Assembly (NCBI RefSeq): GCF_030769565.1
Contig: NZ_JAVCAP010000034.1
Span: 1-46,420, forward strand
Length of the DNA: 46,420 nucleotides
Direction of reading: 5' to 3'
From: Methylophilus aquaticus
GTDB lineage: Bacteria > Pseudomonadota > Gammaproteobacteria > Burkholderiales > Methylophilaceae
The notes under the pieces are model-generated. The model saw only the letters and a program-made list of their open reading frames with translations. It was not told the DNA's origin and did no database searches. Every line of letters begins with the position of its first letter. Positions within the stretch are counted from its first letter, which is position 1. The position numbers were made by a program, and so were the translations under genes. This document shows positions 16,752-26,065 of the stretch, piece after piece.

Positions 16752-17462
16752 ATGAATGAAATAGACCAAAATCTCCCAGCCGATGAAGCCCCATACCAGC
16801 GCCGTATCCGCAGTTTTGTACTGCGGCAGGGACGCCTGACCAAAGGTCAGGAGCGCGCCTTGCAGACTGGTTGGCCGCAATTCGGGATTGAATATGCCGC
16901 GCAACCGCTGGATTTGAATCGGGCATTTGGTCGCACAGAGGGTAAGAAAATTCTTGAAATCGGCTTTGGTATGGGCGATGCCACGGCCAAAATTGCACAG
17001 ACCTTGCCTGCGTGTGACTTTCTGGCCGTGGAAGTGCATACGCCGGGTGTAGGCAGTTTGCTCAAGCTGATGCAGGAAGAGGATGTTCAGAATATCCGGA
17101 TTATCCAGCACGATGCTGTCGAGGTGTTGCAGGATATGCTGGCGGATGCGTCACTGGATGGCGTGCATATTTTCTTTCCTGATCCCTGGCATAAAAAGCG
17201 GCACCACAAACGCCGGTTAATTCAGGCGGAATTTGTAAAGCTGTTGTGCGCTAAACTGAAAGCAGGCGCTTACATCCATGTGGCCACAGACTGGCAGGAA
17301 TATGCCGAGTGGGTGTTGGAAGTATTGCGTGCAGAGCCGGAGCTGGAAAATACGGCGGCTGACTATGCCGAGAAGCCTGCATACCGACCGCTCACCAAGT
17401 TTGAAAATCGCGGCTTGAAGTTAGGCCACGGTGTATGGGACCTGGTGTTTCGGCGGGTCTAG
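16752..17462 (+). CDS. trmB: tRNA (guanine-N7)-methyltransferase
   Basis: TrmB methylates G46 in the variable loop of many tRNAs using S-adenosylmethionine. The product (236 residues from 16752) has the family N-terminus [17 protein letters not shown], the SAM motif [10 protein letters not shown], and the substrate-binding [15 protein letters not shown], all typical of TrmB. An in-frame ATG at 16743 exists, but it lies inside the TATAAT box, so 16752 is preferred and the mRNA appears leaderless. It follows the IS-bearing extragenic region and is convergent with engB. Confidence 0.95.
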   Translation: MNEIDQNLPADEAPYQRRIRSFVLRQGRLTKGQERALQTGWPQFGIEYAAQPLDLNRAFGRTEGKKILEIGFGMGDATAKIAQTLPACDFLAVEVHTPGVGSLLKLMQEEDVQNIRIIQHDAVEVLQDMLADASLDGVHIFFPDPWHKKRHHKRRLIQAEFVKLLCAKLKAGAYIHVATDWQEYAEWVLEVLRAEPELENTAADYAEKPAYRPLTKFENRGLKLGHGVWDLVFRRV

Positions 17463-17495
17463 GGGATTATTTGGGTGCGGACGTTGTTTGGCAGC

Positions 17496-18131
17496 TTATT
17501 CTGCCTGTGGCTGCTCGGTGGGCGTTTCTTCTGGTTCAGTGAACAGCCATTGCGCCAGTACTTTTTCAGCTTCTTCCACGCCTTGTTTTTTCAGGCTTGA
17601 AAACAATTGCACGGAAATATGCTTGCCCCACTGTGTTTGCAGTTCTTTGCGCACTTTATTGAGGGTAATGGTAGACTCGCTGCGAGACAGTTTATCGCTT
17701 TTGGTCAGTAACACATGTACGGGATTGCCGCTGGGCGTAAACCAATCCAGCATTTGGCGGTCTAGAGGGGTGAGCGGGTGGCGGCTGTCCATCACCAGCA
17801 CTAGGCCAGCGAGGCTGGTGCGTTCACTCAGGTAGCGGGAGAGTACGTTTTGCCAGTGCGCACGCAGGGCTTCCGGCACTTTGGCATAGCCGTAGCCGGG
17901 TAAGTCTACCAGGTGTTTGTCATCGCCCAGCGTGAAAAAATTGATGAGCTGGGTACGGCCTGGCTGTTTGCTGACAAAAGCGAGCCGGTTATGGTTTGCC
18001 AGTGTATTGAGTGCGCTGGATTTGCCCGCATTCGAGCGTCCGGCAAATGCAACTTCTACCCCGCTTGCAGGGGGTAAATCGCGTAAATGATGTGCCGATA
18101 CGTGAAAACGGGCATTCTGAAAAATGGGCAT
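17496..18131 (-). CDS. engB: Ribosome biogenesis GTPase EngB (YihA/YsxC)
   Basis: EngB is an essential small GTPase needed for large ribosomal subunit assembly. The 211-residue protein has the G1 motif GRSNAGKSS, the G3 motif DLPGYGYA and the G4 motif TKSDK. The frame can be extended upstream to a TTG at 18149, but the ATG at 18131 (MPIFQNARF) matches the usual N-terminus. The C-terminal 15 residues are Glu/Pro-rich. It is divergent from the cytochrome c4 gene (108 bases apart) and convergent with trmB. Confidence 0.94.
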   Translation of the reverse strand: MPIFQNARFHVSAHHLRDLPPASGVEVAFAGRSNAGKSSALNTLANHNRLAFVSKQPGRTQLINFFTLGDDKHLVDLPGYGYAKVPEALRAHWQNVLSRYLSERTSLAGLVLVMDSRHPLTPLDRQMLDWFTPSGNPVHVLLTKSDKLSRSESTITLNKVRKELQTQWGKHISVQLFSSLKKQGVEEAEKVLAQWLFTEPEETPTEQPQAE

Positions 18132-18239
18132 GATGGCTTGAACGTACAAAAGATGATTGACTATCAGCCTTGCATGCTATCACGAACAGGGTTTGTTTGA
18201 TAAAATGTCGATGAACAAAAACGTTAGGACTATTGAGAT

Positions 18240-18869
18240 ATGTTGAAAAGCTTGAAAGCAGGATTGTTTCTGGGGTTGGCCCTGAGTTTGCAACCCGTAT
18301 GGGCGGAAGAGGCTACGCCAGCGGAGGCTGTGCCCGCCGTCAATGGTCCGGAAAAAATTGTACAGAATGTCTGTGCGGCCTGTCACGGTGCGGATGGTAA
18401 CAGCGTAATTACGACAAACCCCAAGCTGGCTGGCCAGCACCCGGAATACCTGGTGAAGCAGTTAACCAACTTTAAAGAAGGCACTCGAGCCAATGCTGTG
18501 ATGTCTGGCATGGCGGCTGCCCTGAGTGCAGAAGATATGGAAGGGCTGGCCAAGTACTTCTCCAGCCAAAGTATCAAGCTGGCTAAAGCCAAGAGCAACG
18601 GTAAAGGATCGCTGGGTGAAAAAATTTACCGCGGTGGCATCGCGGCAACTCAGGTGCCTGCCTGTGCAGCCTGTCATGGTGCAACAGGTGCAGGATTGCC
18701 TAAACAGTTTCCACGTCTGGCTGGACAACACAGCGATTACACTGTGCAACAGTTGCGCACATTCCGAACAGGTGAGCGCGCCAATGCACCAATGATGATG
18801 ACCATTGCTGCCAAAATGAGTGACGCCGAAATGCAGGCGGTTGCTGATTATATTCAAGGGCTGCGTTAA
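18240..18869 (+). CDS. Cytochrome c4, periplasmic dihaem
   Basis: A 209-residue protein with a Sec signal peptide (cleavage likely after VWA, about residue 22) and two CxxCH haem sites, C45-AA-CH and C142-AA-CH, in two homologous halves. This is the layout of cytochrome c4, which carries electrons from the bc1 complex towards terminal oxidases. Each half has downstream methionines (for example near MSGMAAALS and MMMTIAAKM) that could be the axial ligands. Neighbouring resB and ccsA encode the haem-attachment machinery it needs. It ends at its own terminator, so it can be expressed at a different level from them. Confidence 0.93.
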   Translation: MLKSLKAGLFLGLALSLQPVWAEEATPAEAVPAVNGPEKIVQNVCAACHGADGNSVITTNPKLAGQHPEYLVKQLTNFKEGTRANAVMSGMAAALSAEDMEGLAKYFSSQSIKLAKAKSNGKGSLGEKIYRGGIAATQVPACAACHGATGAGLPKQFPRLAGQHSDYTVQQLRTFRTGERANAPMMMTIAAKMSDAEMQAVADYIQGLR

Positions 18870-18885
18870 TTCTGCACGTGATGGC

Positions 18886-18910
18886 AAAGGTGGCTGCGGC
18901 CACCTTTTTT
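18886..18910 (+). terminator. Rho-independent terminator of cytochrome c4 gene
   Basis: A 9-bp stem (18886-18894 with 18899-18907, loop TGCG) with a run of T at 18905-18910. Confidence 0.88.
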
Positions 18911-19031
18911 GCTATGGGTGTCCCTTGTGAGTGCAACCTTTTGCGCACATGTGTCGTCCATATTCCGCAAGTTGCGTTATTGCATCGTCGATTGACTGTT
19001 TGCTGATCACTGTCCATTTTAAGAGAGTATT

Positions 19032-20990
19032 TTGAAATCCCCTGCTTCATTACAACAGCGTGTTTACGAATTGCTCAGCTCCATGCGTTTTGCGGTGAGC
19101 TTGCTGACCTTACTAGGTATCGCTTCGATTATTGGTACTGTGCTCAAGCAAAACGAGCCTTATCAAAACTATATCATTAAGTTTGGGCAGTTCTGGTTTG
19201 AGTTGTTTGAGTTGCTCGGCTTGCTGGATGTGTACCATGCGGCATGGTTTTTGATGATTCTGCTGTTTCTGGTGATTTCAACTTCTCTGTGCGTGCTGCG
19301 CAATACGCCAGTCATGATTAAAGAGTGGAAAGCCTACAAAGAGCATGCTACCGAGAAATCATTACGCCTGTTTAGTCACTATCGCAGTTTCAATACCCCC
19401 CAACCGTTGGCGCAGGTTGAGGCCCACCTGACCGAATACCTCACTGGCCAAGGCTATACTTACAAGCGCAAGCCATTGGAAAGTGGCGATGTGTTGGTGG
19501 CCGCCAAGTCAGGAACCCATCAGCGCCTGGGGTATATTTTTACGCACGCCGCCATTGTCGTAATCTGTTTTGGTGGTTTGCTGGATGGTAATCTGCCGTT
19601 CAAGGTACAGGAGCTGCTGGGTTTGAAGAAGGTGGAAACGCTGGATATTCCGGCCAGTAAAGTGCCGGAAGTCAGCCGTCTGGGTGTGAATAACCTGTCC
19701 TTTAGGGCGAATATGACTTTGCCTGAAGGTGAGCGCGATAACATTGCGTTTGTGCGCGTGCGGGATGGCTATCTGGTGCAGGATTTGCCGTTTACTGTCA
19801 CCCTCAAGGACTTTCGCATTGAGCATTATCCCACGGGCATGCCCAAATCGTTTGAGAGTGACATTGTCATCACTGATTCGGATCTGGCAAAACCGATTGA
19901 AACTACCATACGTGTCAACCACCCTTTCATTTACAAGGGTATTGCGATTTATCAGTCAGACTTTCAGGATGGTGGCTCCAAGTTGCGTTTCCGATTATGG
20001 AACCTTGCAGCCAATAACCTGAATAGCAACGATATTGACGGGGTTGTACTGCGCAAGGGTTTCCTGGGCGAGGGCGATGCCAAGCTAACTGTTGAATTTA
20101 ACGAGTTCCGCCAGTTTAATATCCTTAATCTGTCATCGGACGGAAAAGGCAAGCCACGCAATGTCGGGCCCAATACCACTTACAAGTTGCGAAATGCCAG
20201 CGGTCAGGCGCGGGAGTATGTCAATTACATGCAGCCTTTGCAGTTGGATGGTCGCAGCTACTTTGTCTCAGGCATGCGCGAAACAGTGCAGGAAGAATTC
20301 AAGTATTTGCGTATTCCTGCGGATGATGCGCTGGAAATTACTGGCTTCATGGCCTTGCGTCAGGCCATGCGCGATGAGCAGATGATGCAGCAGGTTGCCA
20401 GTCGGTTGGCGCAACAGGCGCCAGGCGATAAGCCCGCCCTTAAGGCGCAGTTTGAACAAAGCCTGCTGCAACTATTGCGCACGTTTAAAAAAGGTGGCTA
20501 CAGCGCCTTGTCGCAGGTGATAGAAACGGCTGTGCCGAAAAACCAGCGCGAACAAGCTGCACAAATGTACCTCAAACTGCTCAACGCGGCAGCGCTGGAA
20601 GCCTATAATCTGAGCCGGGAGGCGCGGCATTTAGGTAAAGCCGATGACGGTCAGGTGACGGCTGTTTTTATTCAGGATAGCCTGAATGCCATGAACGATT
20701 TGTTTTTTTATGGCACGCCTTACTACTTTGAGTTGACCAATTACGAGCTTAAACAGGCCAGTGGTTTCCAGCTCACCCGTTCGCCAGGTCAGAATTGGGT
20801 CTACCTGGGATCGGTGATGCTGGTTGTAGGTATTTTTGCCATGTTTTATATCAGGGAACGCAGGCTGTGGTTGTTGATCAAACCACAACAGCAGGAAGTG
20901 GTGCTGGCAATGTCCTCCAATCGTAAAAATATGGACCTGGACGCAGATTTTGAAAGTAAGCGGCAACACATAGCCGTGCTATTGCAATAA
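19032..20990 (+). CDS. resB: Cytochrome c biogenesis protein ResB (System II)
   Basis: The 652-residue membrane protein belongs to the ResB (CcsB) half of the System II haem ligation complex, which delivers haem and attaches it to CxxCH motifs in the periplasm. Hydrophobic segments occur at about residues 18-40 (MRFAVSLLTLLGIASIIGT), 70-95, 165-185 and close to the C-terminus (WVYLGSVMLVVGIFAMFYI). The long region between the last two is periplasmic in the family. The start is a TTG at 19032 with an AAGAGAG ribosome-binding site; no earlier ATG fits. It lies directly upstream of ccsA and probably forms an operon with it. Confidence 0.93.
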   Translation: MKSPASLQQRVYELLSSMRFAVSLLTLLGIASIIGTVLKQNEPYQNYIIKFGQFWFELFELLGLLDVYHAAWFLMILLFLVISTSLCVLRNTPVMIKEWKAYKEHATEKSLRLFSHYRSFNTPQPLAQVEAHLTEYLTGQGYTYKRKPLESGDVLVAAKSGTHQRLGYIFTHAAIVVICFGGLLDGNLPFKVQELLGLKKVETLDIPASKVPEVSRLGVNNLSFRANMTLPEGERDNIAFVRVRDGYLVQDLPFTVTLKDFRIEHYPTGMPKSFESDIVITDSDLAKPIETTIRVNHPFIYKGIAIYQSDFQDGGSKLRFRLWNLAANNLNSNDIDGVVLRKGFLGEGDAKLTVEFNEFRQFNILNLSSDGKGKPRNVGPNTTYKLRNASGQAREYVNYMQPLQLDGRSYFVSGMRETVQEEFKYLRIPADDALEITGFMALRQAMRDEQMMQQVASRLAQQAPGDKPALKAQFEQSLLQLLRTFKKGGYSALSQVIETAVPKNQREQAAQMYLKLLNAAALEAYNLSREARHLGKADDGQVTAVFIQDSLNAMNDLFFYGTPYYFELTNYELKQASGFQLTRSPGQNWVYLGSVMLVVGIFAMFYIRERRLWLLIKPQQQEVVLAMSSNRKNMDLDADFESKRQHIAVLLQ

Positions 20991-21023
20991 TACCGAGTAG
21001 TCTACGCGTTGAGAGCGAGGGAA

Positions 21024-22166
21024 ATGATGAATACTTCTATGATGGCACCTACACCGTTTTGGCAGACCTTGACCAAATTTGACTGGGTGTATGCACTACT
21101 GTTGCTGGCGGGAGGGGTATTTTCCTATCACCAGTATGCGGGCTATATGGATGTGTATGAAGTGAGCTTCCTGTTTGGCGCGGTTGCCTTGTTCAGTTAT
21201 CTGGGCTGGCGATGGAATGCCATTGCCAGGCTGGTGCTTGGAGTGGCTGTACTGAGCTTGCTCGGGGTGGTGAGCTATCACGGTGATCTTGCAAGCAGTA
21301 GCCAGCAATTCCTGCTTAAATTTTTACTGGCCAGCCAGTCGGCCATTATGTGGATGAATGTGCTGTTTGTGCTGGCGATGCTGACTTATTGGCTGGCGCT
21401 GTTTCAACGCTCCGAGTTTACTGCCAAAGTGGCTTCTGCACTGACCTGGGCGGCCACCCTGTTTGGTTTTGTCGGGTTAATGGTACGCTGGTACGAATCC
21501 TATCTGATTGCCCCGGATATCGGCCATATTCCTATCAGTAATCTGTATGAAGTGTTTATTTTGTTCTGCCTGATTACTTCGCTGCTTTATTTGCACTATG
21601 AGCAAACGTTTAAAACCCGCCAGTTGGGTGGCTTTGTGCTGATCGTGATCAACGCAGCAGTCGGCTTTATTTTGTGGTACACCTTTGATCGTCATGCGAA
21701 TGAAATTCAGCCTCTGGTGCCTGCCTTGCAAAGCTACTGGATGAAGATTCATGTACCCGCCAATTTTATCGGCTACGGTGCTTTTTCATTGGCGGCCATG
21801 GTGGCCGGTGCTTATTTGCTGGTGCAGCGCGGCATATTGAGCAGCCGTTTACCAGCGATGCATGTGCTGGATGATTTAATGTACAAGGCGATCGCAGTCG
21901 GATTTGCCTTTTTTACCATCGCAACTATTCTGGGCGCCATGTGGGCAGCCGAAGCCTGGGGGGGGTACTGGTCCTGGGATCCTAAAGAAACCTGGGCTTT
22001 GATCGTCTGGTTGAATTATGCGGCATGGCTGCATTTGCGCCTCATGAAAGGGTTGCGCGGCGCCATGCTTGCCTGGTGGGCACTGGTTGGTTTGCTGGTC
22101 ACCACCTTTGCATTTCTCGGCGTCAATATGTTCCTGAGTGGGTTGCACTCTTACGGGACTTTGTAA
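21024..22166 (+). CDS. ccsA: Cytochrome c biogenesis protein CcsA/ResC (TIGR03144 'CcsB')
   Basis: This 380-residue multi-spanning membrane protein is the haem-handling partner of ResB. Its hallmark is the tryptophan-rich WWD motif WGGYWSWDPKETWAL near residue 315. Histidines in flanking loops, including HVPANFIGYGAF, are likely haem ligands. About eight membrane segments are visible. The frame opens at a TTG (21009), but the ATG at 21024 follows a GCGAGGGA ribosome-binding site and is preferred. The naming of the two proteins is reversed in some databases. It lies 33 bases after resB and ends at a strong terminator. Confidence 0.94.
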   Translation: MMNTSMMAPTPFWQTLTKFDWVYALLLLAGGVFSYHQYAGYMDVYEVSFLFGAVALFSYLGWRWNAIARLVLGVAVLSLLGVVSYHGDLASSSQQFLLKFLLASQSAIMWMNVLFVLAMLTYWLALFQRSEFTAKVASALTWAATLFGFVGLMVRWYESYLIAPDIGHIPISNLYEVFILFCLITSLLYLHYEQTFKTRQLGGFVLIVINAAVGFILWYTFDRHANEIQPLVPALQSYWMKIHVPANFIGYGAFSLAAMVAGAYLLVQRGILSSRLPAMHVLDDLMYKAIAVGFAFFTIATILGAMWAAEAWGGYWSWDPKETWALIVWLNYAAWLHLRLMKGLRGAMLAWWALVGLLVTTFAFLGVNMFLSGLHSYGTL

Positions 22167-22243
22167 ACTTGATGGATATAGATTTTTAACCGTGACCATG
22201 TATTGATCAACCTGACAAGTTTTTTGATACTCCAATCTCACTG

Positions 22244-22274
22244 GGGAGAAGCACATGCTTCTCCCTTTGTTTTT
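22244..22274 (+). terminator. Rho-independent terminator of resB-ccsA
   Basis: A 9-bp perfect stem (22244-22252 with 22257-22265, loop ACAT) is followed by TTTGTTTTT. Confidence 0.9.
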
Positions 22275-22420
22275 CATCTTTCTGCTCCCGTATATATTAT
22301 TAATTTATATTTGTATTTATTAATTAATGTTAATATTTTGTTGTTGGGCACAGATTATGAGCACAACGTAAACAAGTGATGCAGTGTTTTTTCAATGAAT
22401 GAACAACGAGGAGGATTGAA

Positions 22421-23068
22421 ATGAACAAGCAACAGGGGTTTAGTTTGATTGAACTGGCGATTGTACTGGTCATCGCCGGATTATTACTGGCGGGTGTGAT
22501 GCGTGGGCAGGAATTGATTGCCAACGCCAAAGTGAAGGGATTGGCGGCAGATTTTAGAAATATCCCGACTTATCTGTATGGCTATCAGGATCGGTTCAGG
22601 GTGTTGCCGGGGGATGATCATGCTGCTCTAGCGCATGTTGGCGGGGTAAATGCAGCAAGCACGAGTCAAGAGCAGGATGGTTTGATTCAAGGCGCTTGGA
22701 GTTCGACAAATGCTAATGATGAGTCTTATGTTATCTGGCAACATCTACGTTTGGCGGGTTTTTCAACGGGAAGCACAGATATAACAAATGCTCAGCAATA
22801 TGTGCCAAGGAATAGTGAAGGTGGACAGATTGGATTGACAAGTGTTTCGGCACTAGATACGGCAGTGGTAACTGCTGGTACTTTTAACAATGTTCATGCC
22901 ATGTGCTCGGACGGTATTTCGGGACGTTATGCACTTCAGCTTGATACGATGCTGGACGATGGTGTCGGTAATACGGGAGCGATGCGATTATTGACAAAAG
23001 GTACGGTGAGTGGAGGTATTGCCAGTCCGCAGGCAGCAAGTTCATATTTAGTATGCATGAGTTTTTAG
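22421..23068 (+). CDS. Type IV pilin-like (pseudopilin) protein
   Basis: The 215-residue product begins with a type III signal sequence: a short leader MNKQQG, the prepilin peptidase site G/FSLIE with the conserved Glu5, and a hydrophobic helix to about residue 28. The rest is a Ser/Thr/Ala/Gly-rich globular domain that I do not recognise, with two cysteines, one at the very C-terminus in a near-terminal disulfide-like position. It is probably a minor pilin or pseudopilin exported to the inner membrane. No other pilus or secretion gene is nearby. A strong GAGGAGG ribosome-binding site precedes the ATG, and terminators bracket the gene. Confidence 0.85.
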   Translation: MNKQQGFSLIELAIVLVIAGLLLAGVMRGQELIANAKVKGLAADFRNIPTYLYGYQDRFRVLPGDDHAALAHVGGVNAASTSQEQDGLIQGAWSSTNANDESYVIWQHLRLAGFSTGSTDITNAQQYVPRNSEGGQIGLTSVSALDTAVVTAGTFNNVHAMCSDGISGRYALQLDTMLDDGVGNTGAMRLLTKGTVSGGIASPQAASSYLVCMSF

Positions 23069-23094
23069 TGTAAAATACAACAGAGAAAAGACGC

Positions 23095-23125
23095 AAAAAG
23101 CCTGCTATTTCAGGCTTTTTGTTTT
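23095..23125 (+). terminator. Rho-independent terminator of pseudopilin gene
   Basis: A 10-bp perfect stem (23095-23104 with 23111-23120, loop CTATTT) runs into TTTTTGTTTT. Confidence 0.92.
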
Positions 23126-23199
23126 ATGTGCCCGGCGCATGACATTCCCGGGTCCAATCTGTTTTAGAATGGTAGCCGTTTTACGACCCTTACCCATAT

Positions 23200-24003
23200 A
23201 TGGCAAACGCAATAGTAGAAATCAAAGATCTATCCTTTGGATATAAAGGCAGATTGCTGCACCAAGGCATCAACATGACTTTTCCAAGAGGTAAGGTCGT
23301 GGCGATTATGGGGGGCAGTGGCAGTGGAAAGACAACTTTACTGCGACTGATCGGTGGCCAGTTAAAGCCGAGCAAGGGCAGTGTGCTGGTGGACGGTGAA
23401 GTGGTGCATACACAGAACCGTGATGGCATCTATCGCTTGCGTCGGAAAATGGGCATGCTGTTTCAGCAAGGGGCGCTATTTACCGATTTATCTGTATATG
23501 AAAATGTCGCCTTCCCGATGCGCGAGCACACCGATTTGACCGAAAGCATGATTCGCGATCTGGTGTTGATGAAACTCAATGCAGTCGGGCTGCGCGGCGC
23601 ACATGCCTTAATGCCTACCGAATTGTCAGGCGGCATGGCCCGCCGTGTGTCGCTTGCGCGTGCCATTGCGCTCGACCCCAGCATCATTATGTACGACGAA
23701 CCCTTTGCCGGACTTGACCCTATTTCAATGGCGGTGATTTGCGATTTGATTCGCAGTTTGAATGATGCCTTGGGTGCAACATCTATCATTGTGACGCATG
23801 ACGTAGAAGAAACATTCCAGTTTGCCGACTACATCTATTTTGTGGCAAATGGTGTGGTTGCTGCCGAAGGTACGCCAGATGATTTGCGCCAGTCATCGTT
23901 GCCGTTCGTTCACCAGTTTGTCTATGGAGAAAAAGATGGCCCCGTCCCGTTCCATTATGCTGCGCCGGATTATCAGCATAGCCTGTTACGAGGAGCCCGT
24001 TGA
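23200..24003 (+). CDS. mlaF: Phospholipid transport ATPase MlaF
   Basis: MlaF is the ATPase of the MlaFEDB complex that moves phospholipids between the inner membrane and the periplasmic carrier MlaC, maintaining outer-membrane lipid asymmetry. The 267-residue protein has Walker A GGSGSGKTT, the signature LSGGMARR, Walker B IIMYDEP and the switch histidine in IVTHD. It opens the mlaFEDCB operon. There is no clear ribosome-binding site before the ATG. Its TGA overlaps the mlaE ATG by one base pair set (ATGA), indicating translational coupling. Confidence 0.95.
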   Translation: MANAIVEIKDLSFGYKGRLLHQGINMTFPRGKVVAIMGGSGSGKTTLLRLIGGQLKPSKGSVLVDGEVVHTQNRDGIYRLRRKMGMLFQQGALFTDLSVYENVAFPMREHTDLTESMIRDLVLMKLNAVGLRGAHALMPTELSGGMARRVSLARAIALDPSIIMYDEPFAGLDPISMAVICDLIRSLNDALGATSIIVTHDVEETFQFADYIYFVANGVVAAEGTPDDLRQSSLPFVHQFVYGEKDGPVPFHYAAPDYQHSLLRGAR

Positions 24004-24791
24004 TGCATAAAATTAAACGTATGTTGTCACGTCTGGGTGCTGGATTTGTCAACAAGGTCTGGCGATTGGGTGCCGGTGCACGCCTGTTCTGGCTCACCCT
24101 GATCTCGTCAGGCGAGAGCTTTAGGCGCTTTAGGTTGACGGTGCGTGAAGTGTACTTCACTGGCGTCATGTCACTCATCATTATTCTGGTATCTGCATTT
24201 TTTGTTGGAATGGTACTGGCCTTGCAAGGCTATCAAACGTTGCAGAAATATGGCTCCTCAGAAGCGATTGGCGTACTGGTTGCATTGGCGCTGGTGCGCG
24301 AGTTGGGGCCAGTAGTCACTGCATTGCTGTTTGCCGGCCGTGCGGGAACGGCAATCACCGCCGAAATCGGGCTGATGAAAGCAACAGAGCAGCTATCAGC
24401 CATGGAGATGATGGCAGTCAGCCCCATCGCCCGCGTGATTGCACCACGGTTTTGGGCAGGGGTGATCGCGATGCCAATATTGGCAACCCTGTTCTCAATG
24501 GTGGGTATACTGGGTGGATATCTTGTCGCTGTACCCTTGATTGGCGTAGACGCCGGAGCTTTTTGGTCGCAAATGCAAGCGAATGTGGACTGGCGCCATG
24601 ACATTCTTAACGGTGTATTCAAGAGCGTAGTGTTCGGTGTGGCATGTACGATGATTGCCTTGTTTGAAGGCTATGATGCGCCGCCCACTGCTGAAGGCGT
24701 CAGTCGTGCAACGACCAGAACCGTCGTGACTTCCTCATTGGCGGTGTTGGGTCTCGATTTTATATTAACTTCGTTCATGATTAGTGTGTGA
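24003..24791 (+). CDS. mlaE: Phospholipid transport permease MlaE
   Basis: MlaE is the membrane subunit of the Mla lipid transporter. The 262-residue protein has about five hydrophobic segments and the family motifs RELGPVVTALLFAGRAGTAI and EIGLMKATEQLSAMEMM, the latter forming the coupling region that contacts MlaF. The ATG at 24003 overlaps the mlaF stop; a TTG three bases earlier is less likely. The last residues (GLDFILTSFMI) form the final membrane segment. Confidence 0.95.
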   Translation: MHKIKRMLSRLGAGFVNKVWRLGAGARLFWLTLISSGESFRRFRLTVREVYFTGVMSLIIILVSAFFVGMVLALQGYQTLQKYGSSEAIGVLVALALVRELGPVVTALLFAGRAGTAITAEIGLMKATEQLSAMEMMAVSPIARVIAPRFWAGVIAMPILATLFSMVGILGGYLVAVPLIGVDAGAFWSQMQANVDWRHDILNGVFKSVVFGVACTMIALFEGYDAPPTAEGVSRATTRTVVTSSLAVLGLDFILTSFMISV

Positions 24792-24847
24792 TACGTCAAT
24801 AGTCGCTGAATGACGTCAGCGCAAAAAAGTAAAGGCTGGGAGAAGCA

Positions 24848-25393
24848 ATGGATAGAACAACAATTGATTTATGGGTTGGTATTTTTGTGGCCTTGGGTCT
24901 GGCGGCGCTGCTGGGCTTGGCGATGAAAGTCGGAAACTTGACCACCAGTAGCATTGGTGAAACCTATTATGTGACGGCGAATTTTGAAAATATTGGCGGT
25001 TTGAAACCGCGTGCACCGGTCAAAAGTGCAGGGGTGGTGGTGGGGCGTGTTGGCGAAATTAGCTTTGACCCGAAAACTTATGAAGCGGTTGTGAGTCTGA
25101 ATATAGACAAGCGTTACGGTTTCCCCCAAGACACCTTTGCTAATATTTATACTGCTGGTTTGTTGGGAGAGCAGTATATTGGTTTGGAAGCCGGTGGCGA
25201 CGAGCAGCCACTTAAAAATGGGGACAAGATTACACAAACTCAGGATGCTGTGGTACTTGAAAAGCTGATTAGTCAGTTTTTGTATAGCAAGGCAACGGAG
25301 AGTGATGACCAGCCTGAGAAAAAATCAGCATCAACCGAAACAGATGCTGATTCGTTAGATGCCAGTCCTTTGGACAAGATTAGTCATAAGTAA
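24848..25393 (+). CDS. mlaD: MCE-domain lipid transport protein MlaD
   Basis: MlaD is a single-pass inner-membrane protein whose periplasmic MCE domains form a hexameric lipid channel. The 181-residue length matches typical MlaD. A membrane anchor occupies residues about 6-28, and the MCE domain follows, with GLKPRAPVKSAGVVVGRV and GLLGEQYIGLEAGG as family signatures. The last 35 residues are acidic, Ser/Asp/Lys-rich and probably disordered. A GGGAGAAG ribosome-binding site precedes the ATG. It lies 56 bases after mlaE. Confidence 0.94.
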   Translation: MDRTTIDLWVGIFVALGLAALLGLAMKVGNLTTSSIGETYYVTANFENIGGLKPRAPVKSAGVVVGRVGEISFDPKTYEAVVSLNIDKRYGFPQDTFANIYTAGLLGEQYIGLEAGGDEQPLKNGDKITQTQDAVVLEKLISQFLYSKATESDDQPEKKSASTETDADSLDASPLDKISHK

Positions 25394-25423
25394 GAGTTTG
25401 AAACCGAATAAATTAAAGGGAAA

Positions 25424-26029
25424 GTGATGAGAAATTGGTGGTTAGCGAGTGCTATGTGGTTGTTCAGCGGATTAGCGATGGCGGGTATGGCGCCTGATCA
25501 GTTGGTAAAGAAAACCGCGGATGACGTGATTGAAGTGATTAAGTCAGACAAAGATATTCAGGCGGGTAACCAGCAAAAGATTTTCACACTTGCAGAAGAA
25601 AAGATTCTGCCTAACTTTGATTTTGAAAAAGTGTCACGTATGGTGTTAGGTAAAAACTGGACCAAAGCGACCCCTGAACAAAAGTCAGCATTTCAGGCCG
25701 AGTTTAAAACACTGCTGTTGCGCACCTATGCAACTGCATTGTCCAAATACAAAAATCAGACAATTGAATATAAGCCGTTTCGAATGGAAAGCGATGCTGA
25801 TAGTGCAACAGTTAAAACTGCTATTCAGCAATCTGGGGGTGATCCTATCTCAGTGGATTACACCTTGAGTAAGAAAGCAGATGACTGGAAAGTGTATGAT
25901 ATTGTGATCGAGGGCGTCAGTCTGGTGACTAACTATCGCAGTCAGTTTGCGCAGGAAATTCGTCAGAATGGCCTGGACAGTCTGAACAAAAAGCTTGCGG
26001 AAAAAAACAAGGCAGCCACTGGCAAGTAG
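25424..26029 (+). CDS. mlaC: Periplasmic phospholipid carrier MlaC
   Basis: MlaC shuttles phospholipids across the periplasm between the outer membrane and MlaFEDB. The 201-residue product has a signal peptide (residues 1-20, ending SGLAMAG) and the MlaC/Ttg2D fold with FDFEKVSRMVLGKNW and LLLRTYATALSKYKNQ as characteristic segments. The C-terminus is Lys-rich. It is followed at once by mlaB. Confidence 0.94.
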   Translation: MMRNWWLASAMWLFSGLAMAGMAPDQLVKKTADDVIEVIKSDKDIQAGNQQKIFTLAEEKILPNFDFEKVSRMVLGKNWTKATPEQKSAFQAEFKTLLLRTYATALSKYKNQTIEYKPFRMESDADSATVKTAIQQSGGDPISVDYTLSKKADDWKVYDIVIEGVSLVTNYRSQFAQEIRQNGLDSLNKKLAEKNKAATGK

Positions 26030-26065
26030 TATTTGTCTGCTATCGCTTATATACAAGGAACTGAT

